NCBI GenBank assembly: GCA_946628745.1
Contig: CAMOXA010000076.1
Coordinates: 1 to 7,175, forward strand
Length of the DNA: 7,175 nt
Source: an uncultured Verrucomicrobiota bacterium
GTDB lineage: Bacteria > Verrucomicrobiota > Kiritimatiellia > RFP12 > UBA1067
Direction: 5' to 3'
The translations under genes were made by a program, and so were the position numbers. The notes below the pieces were generated by a model. The model did no database searches, was not told the origin of the DNA, and worked only from the letters and a program-made list of their open reading frames with translations. Positions 1 through 6,961 of this stretch are shown here, piece by piece. Position 1 is the stretch's first letter, and every line of letters starts with the position of its first letter.

Positions 1-4
1 GCGC

Positions 5-33
5 ATGACACTCGCGGCGAAATATGATAAAAT
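5..33 (+). promoter_or_regulatory. sigma70-type promoter of htpX, predicted leaderless start
   Basis: A -35 hexamer ATGACA (5-10, 5 of 6 to consensus) is followed by a 17-base spacer and the -10 hexamer TAAAAT (28-33, 5 of 6). The TG at 25-26 makes it an extended -10. Counting seven bases from the end of the -10 puts +1 at position 40, the A of the htpX ATG. No Shine-Dalgarno fits in the six bases between the -10 and the ATG, so the transcript should be leaderless. Motifs and spacing are seen; the start site is inferred from standard promoter geometry. Confidence 0.75.
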
Positions 34-39
34 AGTGGC

Positions 40-951
40 ATGAAACGACTATTCATATTTTTGTTGACGAACATCGCGGCGGTAGCGACGCTCACATTCG
101 TCGCGGCGGTGGTATGCGCGCTGTGCGGCATAGATATGGCGCAGGTGCTTGGCGGGGGCGGGTACAAGGGGCTTTTCCTCGTTTCGTTCCTGTTCGGCAT
201 GGCGGGCGCAATCGTCTCGCTGCTGCTGTCGAAGACCATGGTCAAGGCTACGATGCACTGCAAGGTGATAGACGGCAGCGAAGGCGAGGCCGAGCGCTGG
301 CTCGTCGCGACGGTCGAAGATCTCGCGCGGCGCGCGAACGTGAAGACTCCGGAGGTGGCGGTGTATCCCGGCGAAGCGAATGCGTTCGCGACCGGCGCGT
401 TCAAGAATTCCGCGCTCGTCGCCGTCTCGACGCGCATCATGGAGCAGATGTCGCGCGAAGAGCTGCGCGCCGTTCTAGGGCACGAGATGTCGCACGTGGC
501 GAACGGCGACATGGTGACGATGAGCCTCACGCAGGGCGTGATAAACACGTTCGTCATATTCTTCTCGCACGTTCTCGCCGGCGTCGTGCAAAGCGCCATG
601 CGCGGCAAGGACGAGCGCAGGCGCGAGGGCGGCATAGGCGGCTACTACATGTACCACATGTTCGTGCAGCTCTTCCAGACTGTCTTCGGACTGTTCGCGA
701 TGATTGTGCTGATGTGGTACTCGCGCCGCCGCGAATTCGCGGCGGACGCCGGTTCGGCGCGGCTCCTCGGCTCGCCGTCGCCGATGATCGCCGCACTGCG
801 GCGGCTCGGCAATCTGCGGCCCGGCGTGTTGCCTGATTCCCTCAAGGCGTTCGGCATTACAAGCGGCAAGACCTCGCTGTTCTCGTCGCATCCGTCGCTC
901 GACGACAGAATCGCCGCGCTCATGAACCTGCCGCCGGACTACGCATCGTGA
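40..951 (+). CDS. htpX: HtpX membrane zinc metalloprotease (M48B)
   Basis: HtpX is an inner-membrane zinc endopeptidase that helps degrade misfolded membrane proteins, alongside FtsH in E. coli. The 303-residue product is close to the usual family length and colinear with E. coli HtpX as I remember it. It has hydrophobic segments near residues 4-27 and 43-64, the family block around NAFATGA, the zinc-binding HEMSH at residues 148-152 followed by ANGDMVTM, two further hydrophobic segments near 176-197 and 208-227, and the third zinc ligand E232 in RREFAADAGSA. The C-terminal SSHPSLDDRIAAL matches the conserved end of the family. All catalytic residues are present, so it should be active. The start at 40 is set by the family N-terminus (KRLFIFLLTN) and by the promoter directly in front. 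It heads a probable three-gene unit; the next gene's ribosome-binding site overlaps its stop codon. Confidence 0.97.
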   Translation: MKRLFIFLLTNIAAVATLTFVAAVVCALCGIDMAQVLGGGGYKGLFLVSFLFGMAGAIVSLLLSKTMVKATMHCKVIDGSEGEAERWLVATVEDLARRANVKTPEVAVYPGEANAFATGAFKNSALVAVSTRIMEQMSREELRAVLGHEMSHVANGDMVTMSLTQGVINTFVIFFSHVLAGVVQSAMRGKDERRREGGIGGYYMYHMFVQLFQTVFGLFAMIVLMWYSRRREFAADAGSARLLGSPSPMIAALRRLGNLRPGVLPDSLKAFGITSGKTSLFSSHPSLDDRIAALMNLPPDYAS

Positions 952-958
952 AAGGAGA
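951..958 (+). promoter_or_regulatory. Shine-Dalgarno deciding the start of the toroid-repeat gene
   Basis: AAAGGAGA overlaps the last base of the htpX stop codon; its GGAG core (954-957) lies five bases before the ATG at 963. This favours the ATG at 963 over the in-frame GTG at 948, which would have to initiate upstream of this site. It is the only strong Shine-Dalgarno in the window. Confidence 0.8.
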
Positions 959-962
959 CGCA

Positions 963-2030
963 ATGAAAGCAGGATTTGCAGCAGCGGTCTATGCCGCGAC
1001 ATTGTGCGCCGCGGCGGACCAGGCGTCGATCGACGCCGCGCTCGACAGGGGGGCGAAATATCTTCTCGCCGCACAGTCGCCGGAAGGCTACTGGAGCGAC
1101 AGGCAGATGCCGGCGCTCACGGCGCTGCCGGTCTGGGCGCTTTCGGGAGCGGGCCGCGCGTCCGGCGACGCCGGCCGGGCGGTGGAGCGCGGCGTCGCAT
1201 TCGTTCTCGGGACGCAGCGCGAGGACGGCGGCTTCTACGTCCCAAAGCCGGGGCGCGGAGGCTCCGGTCTCGGCAACTACAATACGTCCGTATGCCTCTC
1301 GGCGCTCTTCGAGACGAAGCGATGCCCCGCGGCGCCGCTTCTCAAGGCGCGCGAGTACATAGCCTCGTCGCAGCTGACGGGCGACGACACGATGGCGGGC
1401 GGGTTCGGCTACGACAAGATTTCGCGGCGCCGCTACGCGGATCTTTCGAACACGAGCTACGCGCTGGACGCCATGCGCCGCACCGAGTCGCTCGAAGAGT
1501 ACCGCCCGGGCGGCAGAGTGGACGTAGACTGGAACCGCGCGGTCGCATTCGTCGACAATCTCATGAAGAAAGAGGGGCCGGACGCGGGAGGCGCCGCGTA
1601 CAACGATCGCACGCCGCAGGGCGGCACCTCGACGAACGCGCAGGGACGCGTACAGCTGAGGGCCTACGGCTCGATGACATACGCGGCGGTGCTTTCGATG
1701 TGCCACGCGAAGCTCGAACGCGGCGACCCGCGCGTGAGGCAGTCCCTCGAGTACTGCTCGAAAAACTGGTCCGTCGACGAAAATCCCGGCATGGGCAGAC
1801 AGGGCCTCTACTACTTCTACGACATCATGGCGCGCGCGCTATCGGCGGCCGGCGTTGACGAGGTCGGCGGGCACCGGTGGAAGAAGGAGCTTTCGCAGAA
1901 AATCATCTCGCTGCAGAAGCCCGACGGCAGCTGGTGCAACGACAACAACCGCTTCTGGGAGGCGGACCCCGTCCTTTGCACGTCGTTCGCAATGCTGGTC
2001 CTTGAACTGTGCCGCGAGAAAGCGCCATGA
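963..2030 (+). CDS. Secreted prenyltransferase/squalene-oxidase-repeat protein
   Basis: The product (355 residues from ATG 963) appears to be an exported alpha/alpha-toroid protein of the terpene cyclase/prenyltransferase repeat superfamily; its function is unknown. Residues 1-18 look like a short signal peptide (Lys2, alanine-rich core, AAA before Asp19). Three QW-like repeats are visible: Q38 to W44 (QSPEGYW), Q85 to F91 (QREDGGF) and Q318 to W324 (QKPDGSW), each after a helix of the type found in this fold. The end (FWEADPVLCTSFAMLVLEL) also resembles the repeat. I see no DxDD motif, the acid motif of class II cyclases, so triterpene cyclisation is unlikely. The cysteine in the leader lacks a small residue at -1, so it is not an evident lipoprotein. 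Related secreted repeat proteins are common in planctomycetes and verrucomicrobia (general knowledge). It lies between htpX and a U32 gene, with an ATGA overlap downstream, so it is probably co-transcribed. Confidence 0.85.
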   Translation: MKAGFAAAVYAATLCAAADQASIDAALDRGAKYLLAAQSPEGYWSDRQMPALTALPVWALSGAGRASGDAGRAVERGVAFVLGTQREDGGFYVPKPGRGGSGLGNYNTSVCLSALFETKRCPAAPLLKAREYIASSQLTGDDTMAGGFGYDKISRRRYADLSNTSYALDAMRRTESLEEYRPGGRVDVDWNRAVAFVDNLMKKEGPDAGGAAYNDRTPQGGTSTNAQGRVQLRAYGSMTYAAVLSMCHAKLERGDPRVRQSLEYCSKNWSVDENPGMGRQGLYYFYDIMARALSAAGVDEVGGHRWKKELSQKIISLQKPDGSWCNDNNRFWEADPVLCTSFAMLVLELCREKAP

Positions 2031-3280
2031 AACGTCCCGAGATTCTGGCGCCGGCCGGCGACTTCATATGCCTGCAGGCCGCGCTCGACGCCGGCGCTGA
2101 CGCCGTCTACTTCGGCCTCGGCACGTTCAACATGCGTGCGAGAAGCGGCGTCAATTTCAAGACGGAGGACCTGCCGGAAATCTCGCGCCGCTGCCGCAAA
2201 CGCGGCGTCAAGGCTTATCTCGCGCTCAACGCGATAATGTTCGAGGACGAAGCCGGCGAGGTGGAGCGGACGATTGCCGCGGCGAAGCCCTATGTCGACG
2301 CATTCATTGTATCCGACTGGGGGGTCGTTTCGCTATGCCGCAAGCACGGCGCGGCGTTCCACATATCCACCCAGATGTCGACGTCCAATTCCGCGGCCGT
2401 CGCCTTTCTCGCCTCGCAGGGCGCCTCACGCGTCGTCCTCGCGCGCGAATGCACGCTGGACGAAGTGCGCCGCATCGCCGCGAAGACGGGAGTCGAAATC
2501 GAGTGCTTCGTGCACGGCGCGCAGTGCGTGGCGGAATCGGGCCGGTGCTTCATGAGCCAGGAAGTCTTCGGCAAGAGCGCGTGCCGCGGCGAGTGCGTCC
2601 AGCCCTGCCGGCGAAGGTTCAAAGTGCAGGCCGTCGACATGTACACGGACAAGGACGGCAACCCGGTCCACGAAGCGAAGGCCGCCTTCGAAGTCGAGCC
2701 GCACACGGTGCTTTCGGCGAAAGACCTGTGTTCTCTGCCGTTCGTGGACAAGCTTATGGCGGCGGGAATCGCGAGCTTCAAGATCGAAGGGCGCGCGCGC
2801 AACGCCAACTACGTCAAGACGTGCGTGCAAGCGTACCGCCGCGCCGTCGACGCGGTGCTGGCGGACGAGTTCACCCCGGCGCTCGCGGCGGACCTCGTCG
2901 AGGACGTCAAGAGGGTCTTCCACCGCGAGTTCTCGTGCGGACTCTACTTCGGCCGGCCCGGCGCGAACCAGTTCGCAGACAGCGAGGACTCGCTCGCCAC
3001 GACGGTAAAGCGCCATGCCGGGGTCGTGATCGACTATTTTCTCAAGGCCGGCATCGCGCAGGTCAAAATACAGGACCACGAGATACGCCCAGGCGACAGA
3101 CTGCAGATACACGGGCCCACGACCGGAGTCGCCGAGCTGACCCTCGGCGAGCTGCACCGCGACGACGAGCGGCCGGACGTCGCCCGCCGCGGCACTTGGG
3201 TGACGTTTCAGGCGCCGCGCTGCCGTGTGGGCGACAAGGTGTTCTACGTTGAAGACGTGCAGGCAGGGCCCCAGAACTAG
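2027..3280 (+). CDS. U32-family protein, TrhP (YegQ/YrrO)-like tRNA hydroxylation factor
   Basis: This is a peptidase U32 family member of 417 residues. It opens with the family's PEILAPAGD and GADAVYFG blocks (residues 4-30, TIM-barrel-like N-terminal half). The family signature lies at about residues 159-177: ECFVHGAQC, then SGRCFMS. Four cysteines at the conserved spacing (C167, C174, C190, C194) are the expected iron-sulfur ligands; C160 and C186 are additional. From about residue 330 (HAGVVIDY) to 415 it carries a U32_C-type beta domain ending in VGDKVFYVED. Length and the single C-terminal domain fit E. coli YegQ (TrhP) or B. subtilis YrrO better than the longer RlhA. TrhP-type proteins act in prephenate-dependent formation of 5-hydroxyuridine at tRNA position 34, so the old label protease is doubtful here. 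The ATG at 2027 overlaps the preceding stop (ATGA), suggesting translational coupling; only a weak purine stretch precedes it. A GTG at 2009 would add six residues ahead of the conserved start and is less likely. Confidence 0.9.
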   Translation: MKRPEILAPAGDFICLQAALDAGADAVYFGLGTFNMRARSGVNFKTEDLPEISRRCRKRGVKAYLALNAIMFEDEAGEVERTIAAAKPYVDAFIVSDWGVVSLCRKHGAAFHISTQMSTSNSAAVAFLASQGASRVVLARECTLDEVRRIAAKTGVEIECFVHGAQCVAESGRCFMSQEVFGKSACRGECVQPCRRRFKVQAVDMYTDKDGNPVHEAKAAFEVEPHTVLSAKDLCSLPFVDKLMAAGIASFKIEGRARNANYVKTCVQAYRRAVDAVLADEFTPALAADLVEDVKRVFHREFSCGLYFGRPGANQFADSEDSLATTVKRHAGVVIDYFLKAGIAQVKIQDHEIRPGDRLQIHGPTTGVAELTLGELHRDDERPDVARRGTWVTFQAPRCRVGDKVFYVEDVQAGPQN

Positions 3281-3306
3281 ACCCGGCGGGCGGAATGTGG
3301 TATAAT
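3278..3306 (+). promoter_or_regulatory. Extended -10 promoter of the antiporter gene, overlapping the U32 stop
   Basis: A perfect TATAAT (3301-3306) is preceded by TGG, giving an extended -10, and a 17-base spacer separates it from TAGACC (3278-3283, 4 of 6 to the -35 consensus). The -35 begins on the TAG stop of the U32 gene. Predicted +1 is about 3313, two bases before the ATG at 3315, so the mRNA would be leaderless or carry two or three leader bases. No Shine-Dalgarno is present upstream of that ATG. Confidence 0.75.
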
Positions 3307-3314
3307 AAGCGTCT

Positions 3315-5606
3315 ATGAAACACATCAAGTCTCTTGCTTTCGTCTTTGCCGCGCTGCTGACGCCGGCCTGTGCACTCGCCAACGAATCCGTGCCGCCATA
3401 TCCCAACTTCGGTCTGCCGCGCGTCGAGGAGATGATGTTTCTCGTTCTGCAGATCGGCATCATCATATTCGCCGCGCGTCTCGGCGGCGCGATAGCGAGC
3501 ATCATGCGCCTGCCGTCGATACTGGGCGAACTCGCGGCTGGCATTGTGATAGGTCCGTGGGCGCTGGGCGGCGTGGGCTTCGGCGACGGGATTTTCTCCG
3601 CAGGGCTCTTCCACGGCGCGGCGCTTCGCGAGCTGGCGAGCAGCGGAGTCGCGGTCGACGCCACATCGCCGGCTCTCTACGGCATCGCGACGCTCGCCTC
3701 GGTGATTTTGCTGTTCCTCTCGGGTCTCGAGACGAACCTCAAGATGTTCATCAAGTTCTCGTTCGTCGGGACCCTCGTGGGACTCGGCGGCGTCATAGTC
3801 TCGTTCGCACTCGGCGACCTTTGCGCAGTGTTGATGCTGCCGCATTTCTTCCAGCACTTCGCAGGACTCGCCGAAATGCCGCTCGCGCAGGCGATGACTC
3901 AGGAGGCCCCGCTCTACATGGGCATAATGTCCACCGCGACGTCCGTCGGCATCACAGCGCGCATTCTCAGCGAGAAGAAGAAGATGGACAGCGAGGAGGG
4001 CACCACCATAATGGCCGGGGCGGTGATCGACGACGTTCTCGGCCTCATAGTCCTCGCGATCGGCAACGGCATCATCGCCGCCGACCACGCGGCTGACGCG
4101 GCGGGGGCAGCGACCGGAATGAACTGGGGCGGTATCGGCTTTGTCGCCCTCAAGGCGTTCGGCGTCTGGCTTAGTGCCACCGTGGTGTGCGTCATAGCCG
4201 CGCGCAAGATCGCGAAATTCCTCAAGTCCTGCTCGACGTCGATCGCCCTCGTCTCGACGCTCGCCTTCGCCCTTTCGCTCATACTCGCCGGCTTCTTCGA
4301 ATACATGGGCCTGGCGATGATCATCGGCGCGTATGTGATGGGCCTCGGACTTTCCAGAACCGATCTCAAGCACCCGATCCAGGAAATGCTCACGCCGGTA
4401 TACACCTTCCTGGTTCCGGTCTTCTTCTGCGTGATGGGCATGATGGTCGACGTGTCGGCGCTTTGCTCGAAGCCGGTCCTCATGTTCGGCGCGGTATACA
4501 CGGCGCTCGCGGTAGCGGCGAAGGTCCTCGGCTGCATGGTGCCTGCGATGTGCTGCGGCTTCAATATCCTGGGCGGCCTCAGAGTCGGCGCCGGCATGGT
4601 CCCGCGCGGCGAAGTCGCCTTGATAATCGCCGGACTGGGCCTCTCGCGCGGATATCTCACCCAGGAGATTTTCGGCATAGGAATCATGATGACTCTCGTG
4701 ACGACGGTCGTAGCGCCGCCTGCGCTCGTCGCGCTCTTCAAACCGAAGGCGAAGGGTGTCAAGAAGCCTCAGATATCCAAGGACGGGTCGCGCGAAGTCG
4801 CGTTCGAGCTTTCCGGCCAGGACGTGGCCGAACTGATGATGGCCAAACTGCTCGCGGAGTTCCGCAACGAGGGCTTCTTCGTGACATGCCTTTCGCAGGC
4901 GGACCACATCTGGGAGGTCGCCCTCGACGCGATGGAACTGTCGATACGCCGGACCGGCAAGACGATATCGTTCGAATGCACGCCCGCCGAAGAGGCAATC
5001 GTCATGACGGCGTGGATGGAAGTCGTCAGCCAGATAAACGACCTGGCGCGGTCGATCGCCAAGCCGATTCGCCGCGACCAGGTCGAGAAGATGATCGCCG
5101 CGACCGAAGCGGCGCCGCGCGGACACGAGGCCGTCGGGCGCTACCTGCAGGGCTTTGTGATGCTGCCGGGCTTTCGCGCGTCGTCCAAGCAGGAGGCCAT
5201 CGAGAAAATGGTCGCCGAAATCGCCAAGGCGTGCCCCAACCACGTCAAAGACGCGCAGGCCGCGACGGCAGCGGTCCTCAAGCGCGAGGCGTCGATGCCG
5301 ACGGGTCTCGACCACGGCATAGCGGTGCCGCACGGCCGCACGCCATCGGTCCTCGGCATAGCGGGCGCGGTCGCGCTCGTGGACAATTCCGGCACGGCGG
5401 GCGGGTGCATACCGGACTACGAGACGATAGACAAGAGCCCCGTGAGCATCATTGTCCTCACGATAGCCAACGATCAGAAGCAGACGCCGTATCTGCAGCT
5501 CATGAGCTTCATCTCGCGGGCGCTGCGCGCGGAAAACGGCGCGGAGCGTCTGGCGCAGTGCAAGAGCGCCGACGAGATGAGAAAGTTCTTCAGGAACAGA
5601 AGGTAA
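3315..5606 (+). CDS. CPA2 (KefB-like) cation/proton antiporter fused to a PTS EIIA domain
   Basis: This three-part membrane protein of 763 residues should exchange Na+ or K+ for H+ under control of a cytoplasmic EIIA domain. Residues 1-22 look like a cleavable signal peptide (hydrophobic core, ALA before Asn23), unusual for this family. Residues ~38-473 are the exchanger domain: GELAAGIVIGP, LFLSGLET, STATSVGITARIL, the paired acidic D239-D240 in VIDDVLGLIV that fits the CPA2 ion-binding site, and PRGE at 430-433 near the last helices. Residues ~493-598 are a soluble segment I do not recognise. Residues ~610-763 match EIIA of the fructose/nitrogen type, with the phosphoacceptor motif HGIAVPHGR (H667; H673 as likely phosphorylated histidine). 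By analogy with PtsN control of potassium transport, EIIA may tune transport to phosphorylation state; that is inference, and the ion is not determined. The gene has its own promoter and abuts mnmE. Confidence 0.92.
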   Translation: MKHIKSLAFVFAALLTPACALANESVPPYPNFGLPRVEEMMFLVLQIGIIIFAARLGGAIASIMRLPSILGELAAGIVIGPWALGGVGFGDGIFSAGLFHGAALRELASSGVAVDATSPALYGIATLASVILLFLSGLETNLKMFIKFSFVGTLVGLGGVIVSFALGDLCAVLMLPHFFQHFAGLAEMPLAQAMTQEAPLYMGIMSTATSVGITARILSEKKKMDSEEGTTIMAGAVIDDVLGLIVLAIGNGIIAADHAADAAGAATGMNWGGIGFVALKAFGVWLSATVVCVIAARKIAKFLKSCSTSIALVSTLAFALSLILAGFFEYMGLAMIIGAYVMGLGLSRTDLKHPIQEMLTPVYTFLVPVFFCVMGMMVDVSALCSKPVLMFGAVYTALAVAAKVLGCMVPAMCCGFNILGGLRVGAGMVPRGEVALIIAGLGLSRGYLTQEIFGIGIMMTLVTTVVAPPALVALFKPKAKGVKKPQISKDGSREVAFELSGQDVAELMMAKLLAEFRNEGFFVTCLSQADHIWEVALDAMELSIRRTGKTISFECTPAEEAIVMTAWMEVVSQINDLARSIAKPIRRDQVEKMIAATEAAPRGHEAVGRYLQGFVMLPGFRASSKQEAIEKMVAEIAKACPNHVKDAQAATAAVLKREASMPTGLDHGIAVPHGRTPSVLGIAGAVALVDNSGTAGGCIPDYETIDKSPVSIIVLTIANDQKQTPYLQLMSFISRALRAENGAERLAQCKSADEMRKFFRNRR

Positions 5607-6947
5607 GTGGACCGGGGCGACACGATAGCGGCGGTGTCCACCGCGCCTGGGCGGGGAGGCGTCGCCGTCATACGCGTCTCGGGTCCGGACGCTTTTGAAG
5701 TCGCGCGCCGCGTCACGGGACGCGAGCCGCGGCCGGGGCGAGTCGCATTCACGGCTTTCTTCGCGCCGGACGGCGCGGACGGCGGCCGCCGCGCCATCGA
5801 CAGCGGCCTTCTGCTCGCTTTCAAATCTCCGCGGTCGTACACAGGCGAAGATGTCGTAGAGTTCCAGTGCCACGGCGGATTCGTCACGCCGCGCCGCGTG
5901 CTTGAATCGGCTCTCGCCTCCGGCGCGCGCCTGGCGCGGCGCGGCGAATTCACAGAGCGTGCATTTTTGAACGGCAGGCTCTCGTTTTCACAGGCGGAGG
6001 CTGTCATCGATCTAATCGACGCGCGAACGGCCCGCGCCGCGGATGCCGCTCTCGGCGAACTCTCGCCCGGGGCGGCCGCCGCGCCAGGCGCGACGCCGCT
6101 CGCTTCCCGCCTCGCGGCGCTGTACGGCGCGATTGTCGAGCTCGCGGCCGATATCGAGCACTCGCTGGATGTCGACGAAGGGGAACTCGCGGACGGATTC
6201 GCCGCCGGTGTCGCGAAGCGGCTCGCGGAAAACATCGAATCCGTCCGCGGCGCAGTCCGGCGTCTGCGCGAGAAGAGGATGCTGCGCGATGGCTCGCTCG
6301 TAGTTCTCGCCGGTCCGCCGAACGCAGGCAAAAGTTCTCTCTTGAACGCGCTCGCCGGGGAGGATCGCGCCATCGTCTCGGCGCCGCCGGGCACGACCCG
6401 CGACGCGATAGAAGCGTGGACCGATATCGGCGGCTGGCCGGTTAGGCTTGTAGACACGGCCGGCTTGAGGGACGGGGACGGAGTCGGCGAAATCGAGGCG
6501 GAAGGCATCCGCCGCGCCGCCGCCCTCGCCTCGCGCGCCGATGTCGTCGTCTGGCTCGACGACGGGCGCGAAGGCGCGAAGCCGCCGCCGGGCCGCGGCG
6601 AAATCGCCGTCTCTTCGAAGTGCGACTTAAGGCGCGGTCCGGGGCTGAACGTCTCGTCCGCGACAGGCGAGGGACTCGACGCGCTGCGTTCTGCCATTGT
6701 CACCCGCCTCGAGGCTCTCGCCGAAAGCGAGCCGGAGCCGGACGATGACGAGACCGCCCTCTCGGCGCTTCTGGAGACGGAGCGGATCCTTTCAGGCGCG
6801 GCCGCGACGTTCGCCGCCGCCGGCGACCTCGTCCTTTTGGGCAATGCGCTGCGGAGCGCGAGCGAAAAAACAGGCTTGCTCATAGGCGCCAGCTATACCG
6901 AAGACATGCTCTCGCGACTCTTCGACCGCTTCTGCGTCGGCAAGTGA
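5607..6947 (+). CDS. mnmE: tRNA modification GTPase MnmE (TrmE)
   Basis: MnmE, with MnmG, installs the (carboxymethyl)aminomethyl group at C5 of wobble uridine 34 in certain tRNAs, using a methylene/formyl-THF-type donor and GTP hydrolysis. The 446-residue product is near the usual 450. The N-terminal folate-binding domain starts with DTIAAVSTAPGRGGVAVIRVSGP and contains SYTGEDVVEFQCHGG and GEFTERAFLNGR. The G domain has GPPNAGKSS (residues 236-244; N239 fits the K+-coordinating Asn), GTTRD (262-266), DTAGLRD (283-289) and SKCD (337-340) in the NKxD position. It ends FCVGK, with C443 matching the functional C-terminal cysteine. The GTG start directly follows the TAA of the antiporter gene; candidate Shine-Dalgarno pieces are GAAGG (5599-5603, three bases away) and AGGA (5592-5595). 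The conserved DTIAA five residues from the start supports this start. It is probably co-transcribed with the antiporter; no mnmG is in the window. Confidence 0.97.
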   Translation: MDRGDTIAAVSTAPGRGGVAVIRVSGPDAFEVARRVTGREPRPGRVAFTAFFAPDGADGGRRAIDSGLLLAFKSPRSYTGEDVVEFQCHGGFVTPRRVLESALASGARLARRGEFTERAFLNGRLSFSQAEAVIDLIDARTARAADAALGELSPGAAAAPGATPLASRLAALYGAIVELAADIEHSLDVDEGELADGFAAGVAKRLAENIESVRGAVRRLREKRMLRDGSLVVLAGPPNAGKSSLLNALAGEDRAIVSAPPGTTRDAIEAWTDIGGWPVRLVDTAGLRDGDGVGEIEAEGIRRAAALASRADVVVWLDDGREGAKPPPGRGEIAVSSKCDLRRGPGLNVSSATGEGLDALRSAIVTRLEALAESEPEPDDDETALSALLETERILSGAAATFAAAGDLVLLGNALRSASEKTGLLIGASYTEDMLSRLFDRFCVGK

Positions 6948-6961
6948 AAGTGTTCCGGCGG

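Noticed and set aside
948..962. GTG at 948 as start of the toroid-repeat protein
   Set aside because: It overlaps the htpX stop, lies before the GGAG at 954-957, and would put MKGDA ahead of the signal peptide. The ATG at 963 has ideal spacing.
1005..1016. Lipoprotein signal at the Cys in the toroid protein leader
   Set aside because: The residues before the Cys are A-T-L; a lipobox needs Gly, Ala or Ser at -1. A type I signal peptide fits better.
2426..3664. Antisense open frame of 412 codons across the U32 gene and the antiporter start
   Set aside because: It overlaps two well-supported genes and a promoter, has no recognisable motif, and shows shadow-type composition.
4187..5698. Overlapping + strand frame of 503 codons inside the antiporter gene
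   Set aside because: Its product is extremely Arg-rich with no domain, typical of a GC-driven alternative frame, and the EIIA and exchanger motifs lie in the other frame.
3063..5873. Antisense open frame of 936 codons on the minus strand
   Set aside because: It mirrors the antiporter gene in high-GC DNA and translates to an Arg/His/Asp/Glu-rich, low-hydrophobicity product with no recognisable domain. The + strand protein explains the region fully.
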